Of a DNA stretch of 64,000 nucleotides, positions 1-9,700 are shown in pieces. The position numbers were made by a program, and so were the translations under genes. Location: the NCBI RefSeq assembly GCF_027497235.1, contig NZ_CP114902.1:6660001-6724000 (forward strand). Direction: 5' to 3'. The notes under the pieces were generated by a model that worked only from the letters and a program-made list of their open reading frames with translations, did no database searches and was not told where the DNA came from. Position 1 is the first letter of the stretch; each line of letters begins with the position of its first letter. This stretch comes from Micromonospora sp. WMMD1128 (GTDB taxonomy: Bacteria > Actinomycetota > Actinomycetes > Mycobacteriales > Micromonosporaceae).

Positions 1-589
1 GGATGAGCTGGAACGACGAGTGCCGGCTCATCGATCGGGCGGTGTCCTCCCAGTTGCGGGTCAGGTAGACGACCTTGCAGTCCGGGAAACCCCGCAGCAG
101 GTACGGCGCCACGTGGCTGGAGCCGCCGGAGCGTTCCACCCACCGGGTCTTGCCGGTCAGCGCGGCGAGCAGGTCCAGGAAGTCGTGGTGGTGCTGGGCC
201 ACCGTCTGGGTGCGGAACTGCGGCACCCGCGCGGCGAGCCGGTCGAACAGCGCGTCCGGGTCGGCGGTGAGCTTCGACAGGGTGATGGCCAGGATGCGGG
301 GCAGTTCGGTCAGCCGGTCGGCCCACCGGCCCGTTTCCGGGTAGCGGACCTCCTTCGGCGGCAGCCCGATCCGGAACAGGGTGGACAGCTCCGCCTTGGG
401 GCTGGCCAGCACCGCCCAGTACGCGGCGCCGGTGAGCACCTCGGCGCTGCGCGCCCACGGCGCCACCGACATGAAGAACTCCTGGGCCGACAGGGTGTCC
501 GGCTCCTCGTGGATCAGGTCGGACAGCAGCGTGGAGCCGCACCGACCGTTGCTGATGATGATCGACCGCCCGGTGATCGGGGTGTCCAT
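1..589 (-). CDS. Sulfotransferase family protein (3' end outside window)
   Basis: Transfers a sulfuryl group from PAPS to a hydroxyl or amine acceptor. The product begins MDTPITGRSIIISNGRCGST; the GRCGSTLL segment at about residues 15-22 is the 5'-phosphosulfate-binding loop of the family. A second conserved stretch, KVVYLTRNWEDTARSMSRHS, near residues 174-193, is the 3'-phosphate-binding region. About 196 codons are visible, and the C-terminus lies beyond position 1. The start is supported by an AGGAGG ribosome site 9 bases upstream. It is the last visible gene of the operon led by the 2514-residue synthase, 26 bp after the hydrolase, so I infer that it sulfates the lipid or polyketide made by that synthase. 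The fold assignment is secure; the substrate is not known. Confidence 0.8.
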   Translation of the reverse strand, partial: MDTPITGRSIIISNGRCGSTLLSDLIHEEPDTLSAQEFFMSVAPWARSAEVLTGAAYWAVLASPKAELSTLFRIGLPPKEVRYPETGRWADRLTELPRILAITLSKLTADPDALFDRLAARVPQFRTQTVAQHHHDFLDLLAALTGKTRWVERSGGSSHVAPYLLRGFPDCKVVYLTRNWEDTARSMSRHSSFQLI

Positions 590-615
590 CGGAAGACCTC
601 CTGCGTGTCGCGCCG

Positions 616-1443
616 TCATGCGGTGGTGGGCTGGGCCAGGTCGAGTGAGCAGTCCTCGGCCAGCCAGGCGAAGACGAGCCGGCGGACCTCCTCCGGCCGG
701 TCGATGAGCACCGTGTGTTTCTGGTCGGGCAGCACCGCGACCCGGGTCTGCGGCAGCAGTCCGCGTACCGTCGGGGCCAGCTCCACCACCGCCGAGTCGC
801 CGCCGTAGAGGCAGAGCACCGGGCAGCCGATGGCGGCCAGCGCCTCGGTCGTCGGCAGCGGACTCGCCGGCAGGTCCCGCGCCAGGCTGGTGTCGGCGAG
901 CATCCGCTGCGTCTCCGCGGCCCGCTGGGCGGCCACCCGGCCCCGCCGGGCCCCGATCTCGGCGACCGCCCCGTCGCGGGGCAGCCGGGCGGCGACCCGG
1001 GCGAGTCGCTCGCGGACCCGACGCATCCACTCCGGGACCGGCGGGGCCGACTCCACGGCGACGATGCCGACCACCCGCCCCGGATGCCGGGCGGCGTAGC
1101 CGAAGGCGATGGTCCCGCCGAACGAGTTACCCAGCAGCAGCAGCGGACCGGTGACGTCCAGGCCGGTCAGCAACGCCGCCAGGTCGTCGACGAAGTCGTC
1201 CAGGGCGTACCCGGTGGCGGGGCGCTCGCTGCGCCCGTGGCCGCGCAGGTCGTACAGGACGGTCGGGACTCCGGCCCGGGACAACGGCTCGGCCAGGGTG
1301 AAGTACCAGCTCGCCATGGTGTCCGAGGCCATCCCGTGGATCAGCACGGCGGTCGGCGCGCCGGTCCGGCCGGCGGCGGCCGGACCGGGGGGATCGAGAC
1401 GCTGCGTGTGCAGCGTGATCCCGTTCGCCCGGACCATGGTCAC
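616..1443 (-). CDS. Alpha/beta-fold hydrolase
   Basis: A 275-residue alpha/beta hydrolase. The nucleophile elbow is GNSFGG (Ser near residue 106), the oxyanion loop is IHGMAS near residue 35, and the catalytic His lies in KHTVLI near residue 243. GTG at 1443 overlaps the ACP stop by four bases (GTGA), so the two are translationally coupled; an in-frame ATG follows two codons later. In this operon it probably acts as a discrete thioesterase or lipase releasing acyl chains from the ACPs, or trimming the product before sulfation. It could instead be an editing thioesterase. No signal peptide is seen, so it should be cytosolic. Confidence 0.8.
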   Translation of the reverse strand: MTMVRANGITLHTQRLDPPGPAAAGRTGAPTAVLIHGMASDTMASWYFTLAEPLSRAGVPTVLYDLRGHGRSERPATGYALDDFVDDLAALLTGLDVTGPLLLLGNSFGGTIAFGYAARHPGRVVGIVAVESAPPVPEWMRRVRERLARVAARLPRDGAVAEIGARRGRVAAQRAAETQRMLADTSLARDLPASPLPTTEALAAIGCPVLCLYGGDSAVVELAPTVRGLLPQTRVAVLPDQKHTVLIDRPEEVRRLVFAWLAEDCSLDLAQPTTA

Positions 1444-1748
1444 CGGCTGCCCGCCCCGACCTCGTCGGCCTTCGCCAGCGAGTCGGCGATGTGCGTGACG
1501 AGCTGCCCGACCGTCAGCGCACGGACGGTCTCCAGATCCAGCTTGGCGACGAAGTGGGCGAAGTTCACCGTGTCGCCGTAGCGCGCCTGGAGCCGGCCGG
1601 CGAGCGCGACGACGTCGATGCTCTCCATTCCCAGGTCGTCGGAGAACGTGGTGTCCATGGTGACCACCTGGTCGTCCGCGAAGTCACCGAGTACGGCGTC
1701 GATCATCTCGGTGAGTTCGGCGAGGATGGTGTCCTGGGCCGCGGGCAT
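1440..1748 (-). CDS. Free-standing acyl carrier protein
   Basis: A 102-residue ACP. The phosphopantetheine serine lies in DLGMESIDVV (Ser near residue 43), a variant of the usual DSL signature, flanked by the expected helices. An AAGGAG ribosome site sits 8 bases ahead of the ATG. It is encoded 57 bp after the KS-AT-DH-PPTase gene and overlaps the hydrolase gene by four bases. Because two ACPs are already fused into the large synthase, this one may carry a starter unit, the released chain, or a substrate for the hydrolase. It could be activated by the phosphopantetheinyl transferase domain encoded immediately upstream. Confidence 0.85.
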   Translation of the reverse strand: MPAAQDTILAELTEMIDAVLGDFADDQVVTMDTTFSDDLGMESIDVVALAGRLQARYGDTVNFAHFVAKLDLETVRALTVGQLVTHIADSLAKADEVGAGSR

Positions 1749-1805
1749 GGCGGTGCTCCTTCTGCTTGTCGGTCGGATGGGCGGTGCTGCGCACCGGATT
1801 GCGGC

Positions 1806-4800
1806 TCACGGCCCGGCCACCCCGGGCGGGGTCGCCGGCGCCGGCTCCGGCCCCCAGGTCCAGGCGACGACGTACCGGCGGGGCGGCAGGTCCTCCGGGT
1901 TGGCCACGTCCCGGTGACCGACCCGGTACGCCCGCCCGCCGATCTCGACGGTCAGCCCGGAGTCGGTGGCCGAGTAGACCCGGAACCGGCGTGGCGAGCC
2001 GTCGAGCCCGGTGCCCTCGGCCTTGGCGACCGCTTCCTTCGCGGCCCAGAACCGGGTGAACCACAGCCGTCGGACCTCGGCGTTCCCGCCGGCCAGGGAG
2101 GTCAGCAGGGTCAACTCGGCCGGGGTGAGGGCGAAGGTGAGGGTGCTCTCCGGGTGGTCGGTGACCTCCGCGACGTCGATGCCCACCCCTGGGCCGCCGA
2201 CCGGCGCGTCGGGTGCCCGCCGCCGGGCGATCGCCACCCCGATCTCCGCGCAGTGCGCCAGGGAGACGTCGCAGTCGCCGAGGCCCCGACCGGGCCGTCC
2301 GCGTACCCACGGCCGGCCGTCCGGGTCGTTGCCGACGGTCAGCTCGATCGGGTAGATGTCGGTGTGGCCGTCCTCCCACAGCCGGGCCCGCACCGCGTCC
2401 TTCGCCGCGATCCGGCCCAGCATCCACTGCTTGCGGGTCTTGGCCGGCTGCCGCTCGTACTCGGTGTAGGCCGCGCCGCCGAGGATGCCCCGGGCGGCCA
2501 TGCCCCGGGTGACCAGGTCGGTCCAGCAGTCGAACGCCATCGTCCAACCCTCGGGCTGCAACAGCGACATCGGGTGCCGCTCGGGGAACCGCTCCGCGAC
2601 CCGGGCCTGCGGGTGGCTGTCGAACCGGCGGTCCACCGCCCCCTCGATCTCCGACCAGACCCGCCCCTGGTAGCTGAGCTGGGTGTCGGCGACGAGCTTG
2701 CCGTCGTCGATGACGCGGACCCGGGCGACGCACTCGAACGCCCGGCCGGCCGGTGGGGGTGGCCCGTAGAACCGCACCTGCCCGAGCCCCACCGGCAACG
2801 CGACCGTCCGGAACGGCTGGGTGGTGATCAGCCAGTTGCCGATGAGCTGGAGCGCGTTGTCCAGCAGCGCCCCGGGTGGCTCCGGGGCGGTGACGACGCC
2901 GCGCACGTGCATGTCGCCGAGCGCGTGCACCTCGGTCACGCCCTGGAACTGCGGGCCGTGGAACATCAGCCGCTCCGCGTACATCTCGGCGGCGCCGAGG
3001 GACGGCGGTCGTTCGGTGGCCGGGTCGTGGGTCCAGACCGGCGGTGGCGGCGGGTACGCGGGGCCGACCTCGATGGTCGCGCGGGCATATCCGGCGAAGG
3101 CGACCGCGTACCGGTTCGGGCCGGCGGCCCGAACCACGATCTCGACGTCGGTGGCGGGTTCGGCGATCAGCCACTTGTGGAACTTGGCGTCGTGCACCGC
3201 CACCACCGGGACGCCGGGCACGAGCTGCTCCACCGCCTCCATCATGTGCGCGACCAGGGCGGTCGCCGGCACCACCGGCCACCGGTCCTCCGGGTCCGGC
3301 CAGTCGTCGGGCTGCACGAAGAAACAGTGGTCAAGCAGGTACGGCATGGTCTTCAGGGAGACCCGCCGGGTGATCCGACCGATCTCCGCACCGGCCCCGG
3401 CGGCGGTCCCCGGACGCAGCGGGCCGGTGGTGGTCACCGGTGGCCGCGCGGGCGTGGTGCCGGCCGGTGCCGCCGCGGTCGGGGTCACCGGCCGGGCGGG
3501 ACGGGTCGGTGCTCCCGTGCCACTGCCGCCGGTGGCCGTCCGCGGCGCCGCCGGGCCCGAGGTGTTCTCCCGCAGCAAGGCGGCGAGTTCGGCCGCCGCG
3601 CTGGACCCGCCCGCGAGCCGTTGCAGCGCGTCCAGCGCGGCCGTCGACCGGGCGGCGGCGGGCGTCGGCACGGCGGTCGCCTGTGCGGCGGGTGCCTGTG
3701 CGGCGGGTGGTCGGGCCGCCGGGGGTGGTGCGGCGGCCGGCGTCGGCGCGCCACCCTGGCCGGTGGCGGTGCGGCCGGTCATGGCGACGACGGGCCGGGG
3801 CACGCCGTTGCCGTTGCCCGGCGTCGGCGGCGCCGGTTCGGGCGACGCGGTCACCCCGAGCAGGCCGGCGGCGTCCGCCCCGAGGCGGACCAGCGGACCG
3901 CCGAGGTCGAGCTTCATCCGCGGGCCACGCCGGGCGGCACCGCCCCGCGGCTTCGCCGGGCCGCCGTCGGCGCCCGCCGCCGGCATCCGGCCGTTGCCCG
4001 CCGCCGGGGTACGGTCCACGGTGTCCAGCGCCCGCAGGTCCGGTGCGGCACCCTCCACCCACAGCGCGGTAGCGACCCGGCGTAGCTGGTTCAGCCCGCT
4101 GCGGTGCGCGGTGTTCACCGGCATCGCGAGGTGGTCGCGCCCGCGCAGGTTGTCACCGACAAGCGAGGCGAGTTGCCCCGCGCCGACCTGGAGGAACACC
4201 CGGAACCCGGCGTCGTACATCGCCTCGACGGTCTGCCGGAACCAGACCGGCTCCATCATGTGCCGGACGAAGATCCGGTTGACCTCGTCCTCGTCCGCGG
4301 GGAACGGTGCGTGCAGGGTCGCCGACCACACCGGCATCCGGGTCGGGTGCACCTCCCAGCGGCCCAGGGCGGCGCCGATCGAGGTGAGCCCGTCGGCGAA
4401 GGCGGGGGTGTGGAACGCCGACCGGAACGGCAGCTTCTGGCACAGGACGTTACGGGTACGCAGCGCCTCGACGAGCCGGTCGACCTGCGGCTCGGGGCCG
4501 TTGACCACCGACTGCGCCGGGGCGTTGTCATGCGACAGGACCACCCCGGGATAGTCGCCGAGCAGCGGGGTGACCTGGTCCGCGCCGGCACCGACGGCGG
4601 CGAAGACGTAGCCGGAGACCTCCACCGAGTCGGCGTTGAACAGGTCGAGGAACTCGTCCATCGCGGCGGTGCTGATCTGACCGCTGACCGCGGCGGCGGT
4701 CCACTCGCCGATGCTGTGACCGGCGACGGCGTCGGGGCGTACCCGGATCCGGGCCAGCGCCTCGTCGAGCAGCTTGCCCACCTCGATCAGCCCGGCGCCG

Positions 4801-6653
4801 TGCCGGCCCAGGTCGGCGGCGGACCAGTCCCGGTCCGGCAGGCCGAAATGGGCGGCCAGATCGGCGGTCCGTGGGGCGAACTCCGCCTCCAGGCCGGGGA
4901 AGACGAAGGCGAGCTTGCCCGCCCCCGCGCCGAGCAGCGGCCGGGGGCTGAACCAGATGTCCCGTCCGCCCCGCCACGCCTGGCCCCGGGCGACCGTCTT
5001 GCGGGCCACCGCGAGCAGCTTGTCCGTCGGGTTGACGACGCCCAGCCGGGTCCGCGCCGGGGCGTCCCCACCGGAGCGGGCGGCCAGCTCGACGCCGAGC
5101 CGGCGTACCTCGTGGTCGTCGCGGGCCAACAGCTCGGCGAGCCCGGCCGGGTCCGGCGCGGCCAGCCAGAGCACCTGGTCCGGCTCGTCGACCACGGCCC
5201 GGCCGGCGGCCGGGGCGGTCGGCGCGACCACCGGCTCGCCCACCGACATGGGCGGCTGCTCGATGATCAGGTGGGCGTTGATCCCGCCGAAGCCGAACGC
5301 GTTGACCCCGGCCCGGCGCGGCCCGTCGCTCTCCCACGGCCGGGCGGTGTCGATCGGCGCGAACCGGGTCGCCGCCATCTCCGCGCGCGGCGTCTCGCAG
5401 TGCAGGGTCGGTGGCAGCACCCCCCGGTGCACCGCGAGCGCGGCCTTGATCAGACCGGCCACCCCGGCGGCCGGCATGGTGTGCCCGATCATCGACTTCA
5501 CCGAGCCGATCACCGGCCGGGAACCCCCGGTGTACGGGCCGAACACCTGCGCCACGGTGGTCAGCTCGGCGGCGTCCCCGGTCGGGGTGCCGGTGCCGTG
5601 TGCCTCCAGCAGCCCGAGCGCGTCCGGGGCGGTCGGGTCGAGCCCGGCCGACTCCCAGGCCCGTCTGATCGCCAGCACCTGACCGGGAACCGCCGGGTTG
5701 AACATGCTCGCCGACTTGCCGTCGCTCGACACCCCGCTGCCCCGGATCACCGCGTAGACCCGGTCGCCGTCGCGCACCGCGTCGGCGTACCGCTTGAGCA
5801 CCACCACGCCGGTGCCCTCGCCGATCAGCAGCCCGTCGGCGGCGGCGTCGAACGGCCGGATCTCGCCCTGCCGGGACAGCGCCCGGAGCTGGTTGAACAC
5901 CGACCAGAAGCTGATGTCGTGCACGTGGTGCACGCCACCGGCGAGTACCGCGTCCAACCGGCCGTTGACCAGCTCCGTGATGCCCTGGTCCACGGCGATC
6001 AGCGACGACGCGCAGGCCGCGTCGATGGTGTACGCCGGGCCGCGCAGGTCGAGCCGGTTGGCCACCCGGGAGGCGGCCAGGTTCGGCACCAGGCCGATGG
6101 TCCCCTCCGGCTGGTACGGCCCGAGCCGCTCGTCGAACTTCTTGCGCAGCAGCTCCAACCGGGCCGGGTCGACGTCCGGAATCAGCTCCCGCAGGATGCT
6201 CACCACCTGGCTGGACATCCGCACCCGCTGGGCGTAGCGGGCCTGGGCGGGGCTGAGGATGCCGCCCCGGCCGAGGATCACCCCGATCCGGTCGCGGGCC
6301 GGCAACCGGTCGTCGCCCCCCGCGTCGTCGATGGCCGCGGCGGCCACCTCCAACGTGATGAGCTGGTCCGGCTCGATGTCTCCGACGGAGGCGGGCATCA
6401 CCCCGAAGCGCAGCGGCTCGAAGGTGGCGTACTCGTCGACGAAGCCGCCCCGCCGGCAGTACATCCGGTCGGCCCGGTGGGCCTGCTCCGGGTCGTAGAA
6501 CTCCTCGTCCCATCGGTGGACGGGGACGTCGGTGATCGCGTCCACCCCGGTGATCAGGTTGCGCCAGTAGCTCTCCAGGTCACCGGCCGAGGGCATCAGG
6601 GCGGCCATCCCGACGATCGCGATCTGGCCGGGCGCGGGGGCGCCGTTATTCAT
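1806..6653 (-). CDS. PUFA/enediyne-like synthase subunit: KS-AT-DH-PPTase
   Basis: A 1615-residue megasynthase subunit. The ketosynthase spans about residues 1-490, with an intact Cys-His-His set (DAACASS, EAHGTGT, GSVKSMIGHT). The acyltransferase spans about 575-850 with nucleophile GHSIGEW, but the usual FPGQG is FPGLEAE. An Ala/Pro-rich linker of about 200 residues leads to a hotdog dehydratase from about 1090 (PYLLDHCFF) resembling enediyne-PKS DH domains. A C-terminal phosphopantetheinyl transferase from about 1487 carries GVGIDVAEV and WAAKEAVAKAEG. There is no ACP or KR, so it must act with the protein encoded 55 bp upstream. The start chosen (MNNGAPAPG) has a GGAGG site 8 bases ahead. 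The PPTase probably self-activates the operon's ACPs. Confidence 0.85.
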   Translation of the reverse strand: MNNGAPAPGQIAIVGMAALMPSAGDLESYWRNLITGVDAITDVPVHRWDEEFYDPEQAHRADRMYCRRGGFVDEYATFEPLRFGVMPASVGDIEPDQLITLEVAAAAIDDAGGDDRLPARDRIGVILGRGGILSPAQARYAQRVRMSSQVVSILRELIPDVDPARLELLRKKFDERLGPYQPEGTIGLVPNLAASRVANRLDLRGPAYTIDAACASSLIAVDQGITELVNGRLDAVLAGGVHHVHDISFWSVFNQLRALSRQGEIRPFDAAADGLLIGEGTGVVVLKRYADAVRDGDRVYAVIRGSGVSSDGKSASMFNPAVPGQVLAIRRAWESAGLDPTAPDALGLLEAHGTGTPTGDAAELTTVAQVFGPYTGGSRPVIGSVKSMIGHTMPAAGVAGLIKAALAVHRGVLPPTLHCETPRAEMAATRFAPIDTARPWESDGPRRAGVNAFGFGGINAHLIIEQPPMSVGEPVVAPTAPAAGRAVVDEPDQVLWLAAPDPAGLAELLARDDHEVRRLGVELAARSGGDAPARTRLGVVNPTDKLLAVARKTVARGQAWRGGRDIWFSPRPLLGAGAGKLAFVFPGLEAEFAPRTADLAAHFGLPDRDWSAADLGRHGAGLIEVGKLLDEALARIRVRPDAVAGHSIGEWTAAAVSGQISTAAMDEFLDLFNADSVEVSGYVFAAVGAGADQVTPLLGDYPGVVLSHDNAPAQSVVNGPEPQVDRLVEALRTRNVLCQKLPFRSAFHTPAFADGLTSIGAALGRWEVHPTRMPVWSATLHAPFPADEDEVNRIFVRHMMEPVWFRQTVEAMYDAGFRVFLQVGAGQLASLVGDNLRGRDHLAMPVNTAHRSGLNQLRRVATALWVEGAAPDLRALDTVDRTPAAGNGRMPAAGADGGPAKPRGGAARRGPRMKLDLGGPLVRLGADAAGLLGVTASPEPAPPTPGNGNGVPRPVVAMTGRTATGQGGAPTPAAAPPPAARPPAAQAPAAQATAVPTPAAARSTAALDALQRLAGGSSAAAELAALLRENTSGPAAPRTATGGSGTGAPTRPARPVTPTAAAPAGTTPARPPVTTTGPLRPGTAAGAGAEIGRITRRVSLKTMPYLLDHCFFVQPDDWPDPEDRWPVVPATALVAHMMEAVEQLVPGVPVVAVHDAKFHKWLIAEPATDVEIVVRAAGPNRYAVAFAGYARATIEVGPAYPPPPPVWTHDPATERPPSLGAAEMYAERLMFHGPQFQGVTEVHALGDMHVRGVVTAPEPPGALLDNALQLIGNWLITTQPFRTVALPVGLGQVRFYGPPPPAGRAFECVARVRVIDDGKLVADTQLSYQGRVWSEIEGAVDRRFDSHPQARVAERFPERHPMSLLQPEGWTMAFDCWTDLVTRGMAARGILGGAAYTEYERQPAKTRKQWMLGRIAAKDAVRARLWEDGHTDIYPIELTVGNDPDGRPWVRGRPGRGLGDCDVSLAHCAEIGVAIARRRAPDAPVGGPGVGIDVAEVTDHPESTLTFALTPAELTLLTSLAGGNAEVRRLWFTRFWAAKEAVAKAEGTGLDGSPRRFRVYSATDSGLTVEIGGRAYRVGHRDVANPEDLPPRRYVVAWTWGPEPAPATPPGVAGP

Positions 6654-6708
6654 CGGTTCCTCCGACGACTGGTGGGGCGGGCGGGGACGGGACTGCACAT
6701 CGGCGTCC

Positions 6709-9700
6709 TCACCAACCCGACGCGGTGTAGACGACCGAGGTGACCGACGCATCGGCCCAGGCCAGCTCGCGCAGCAGGGCCAGCGCGCCCTCCTCCGGGT
6801 CGATCAGGCCGATGCCGCGCCGGGCGTACTCCCGGCTCAGCTCGGCGGTGACCATGCCGCCGTGACCGGCGCCCGGGGCCCACGGTCCCCAGTGCACGGT
6901 CAGGCAGCGCACCCCGGTCCGGGCCGCGTACCGGGTGCCGATGGAGTCCAGCGCGTCGTTGGCCGCCGCGTAGTCGGCCTGGCCCCGGTTGCCGTAGGCG
7001 GCGGCGATGCTGCCGAAGAAGACCACGAAGCGCGGCGCGGTGGGCAGCGCGTCGAGGCCGGCCAGCAACCCCCGCGCCCCGTCGACCTTGGTGTCGAAGA
7101 CCCGGGTGAACGACGCCGGGTCCTTCTCGGCGATCAGCTTGTCCTCGATGATCCCGGCGGCGTAGACCACCCCGTCGAGGCGGCCGTGCTCGGCGTGGAT
7201 CTCGGCCAGCAACCGCCGGGTGGCGGCGGCGTCCCGTACGTCCAGGGTGTGGTAGCGGACCTCCCCGCCCAGCTCGGTCAGCTCGGCGATGGTCGCGGTC
7301 ACCTCCCGGGCCGCCAGGATGCCCTGCGCGGTCCGGGCGATCTCGGCCGGTGTGGACGCCCCGCGCCGGGCCAGCACCCCGACCAGCGCGGCCCGGTCCA
7401 CGGCGCCCGCCAGCTCCGGGTCCTCCGGTCCGGACGGCAGCGGGGTCCGACCGACCAGCTCGATGCGGCAGCCGGTGGCCGAGGCGAGCGCCCGGGCGAA
7501 CCACGGGGTGATGCCCCGCGCCCCACCGATCAGCACCACCACCGAGTCGCGTTCCAGGCCGATCGCGGCGGCCTCGGACACCCCGTCGCCGGCCGGTCCG
7601 GCACCCCCGGCGGCCAGCGCGCCCAGCTCGACCGGGACCAGGTCGGCGACGTACCGGTCGGCGCCGCGCCGGGCGACCACCGGGGCGTCGGCGACGGTGA
7701 GCAGTTCGTCGACGAGCTGCCGGGCGAGGGTCTCCGGCGTCGCCGCCGGGTCCACCGCCACGAAGCGGGCGTCCAGTCCGGGGTACTCGCGGGCGATCGT
7801 GCGGAACAGTCCGGGCATGCCGTCGGCCGCGCCGGTGACGTCCTGCGCCCCGGCGGCGAGCAGCCAGCGCGGTCCGGCGGCCAGGACCCGCTGCAACAGC
7901 GGGAACACGTCGGGCAGCAGCGGCTCGTCGAGGTTGGTCAGCCCGTCGAGCACCAACACCCCGTCGAAACCCTGACCGGCCTGCGCGCTGTCGAGCACGC
8001 CCAGCTGGCCGCCGGCGCCGTACGCGCCGAGCAGCTCGGCCAGGTACGCGCCGACCGGTCCACCGCCGGTGATCAGGAAGCGCATTCCGGTGAGGGCGGT
8101 CGCCGGGTCGGCGCTCTGCCCGGTCTGGACGCTCTCCCGGGCGACCAGCCGCTTCGGCGCGATCCCCACTCCCGTGCCGGCCCCGGCGGGATCCGGAGCG
8201 GGTGCGGCGGGAGCGGGTGCGGCGGTGTCGGCGGCCGGCGTGGCGGCGGTCGCCGGCCCGGTGGTGGCCGTGACGTGGATGGTGCCGCTCATCTTCTGGT
8301 CGAGCCAGGTGACCATGGCGTGGACGGTGCGGGCCTTGACGAGGTCTTCGAGTTCGCTTTCGTCGCCTTCGACGCTGAGGGAGAGGCGTTGGGCGACTTC
8401 GCCTGCGACTTCGGCGCGTTTGATGGAGTCGATGGACAGGTCGGCTTCGAGGTCGAGGTCGGGTTCGATGAGGTCGACCGGGTAGCCGGTGCGCTCGCTG
8501 ATCACCGCGAGGATGGCCTGCTGGAACTCGGCGAGGGAGACGCCGGCGGGCGCGCCGGACCCGGCGGGAACGGGAGCGGGTGCGGCGGTGTCGGCGGCCG
8601 GCGTGGCGGCGGTCGCCGGCCCGGTGGTGGCCGTGACGTGGATGGTGCCGCTCATCTTCTGGTCGAGCCAGGTGACCATGGCGTGGACGGTGCGGGCCTT
8701 GACGAGGTCTTCGAGTTCGCTTTCGTCGCCTTCGACGCTGAGGGAGAGGCGTTGGGCGACTTCGCCTGCGACTTCGGCGCGTTTGATGGAGTCGATGGAC
8801 AGGTCGGCTTCGAGGTCGAGGTCGGGTTCGATGAGGTCGACCGGGTAGCCGGTGCGCTCGCTGATCACGGCGAGGATCGCCTGCCGGAACTCGGCGATGC
8901 TGGGACCGGCCGGCGCGGGGGCCGCCACCGGTCCGGTCGGGGTTGCGGTGGCCACCGCGGCGGGGGCCGCGACGACGCCGCCGACCGCGGGGGAGACGGG
9001 CACGACGTCCGGGGTGACCGGGACGGGTCGGCCGATCGCCGGTGCCGGTGCCGTGGCCAGCGCGGTGCCTCCGTTCGACCCCGACACGGTGGGCAGCGCG
9101 GCGGGGGTGGCCGCGGGTCGGGCGACCGGCGCGGGTGTCGTGGCCGGGACCACGGCCGGTCGGGGATCCGGGGCGGACGCGGGTCCGGCGGGCAGGGCCG
9201 GGTAGTCCTGCGGGAAGGCCCCGGTGGGCTGCCCGGTCGGCCGGGTGCCCGCGTCCGGGGGTTCGCCGAGGAAGGCGAGCATCACGTCCCGCTGGGTGGC
9301 GATCATCTCCCGGTTGGTGCGCAGGTACTCACGGAGCAACTCGCCCCGGATGTCCCGGACGGCCGCCGGCTCGGGGTCGCTGACGGTCCGGACGTTCCGG
9401 ACGGCCACGGGTTCGGGGCCGTTGCGGGTGCCGGTGGCGGCGCCGGGGGTGGTGGCGGTGCCATTGGCAGAGGTCATCGACAACTCCTTGATCCGTCGGG
9501 GAGGGGTCATGCCACCGGGAAGACAGTTGCCGTGCTGGTCCCGGACGAGTTGGCCGTCGACCGTCCAGAGCGGACGACGGGGCGGTGCGGTGGTGCTGCC
9601 GTCGGCGACCCGCCCGTGGAAGAGCCAGTCGGGGCGGACCGGGGCGCCGGCGCAGGCGAGTTCGGCGACCGAGATGAGGAATCCGCGCAGCCCGTCGGAG

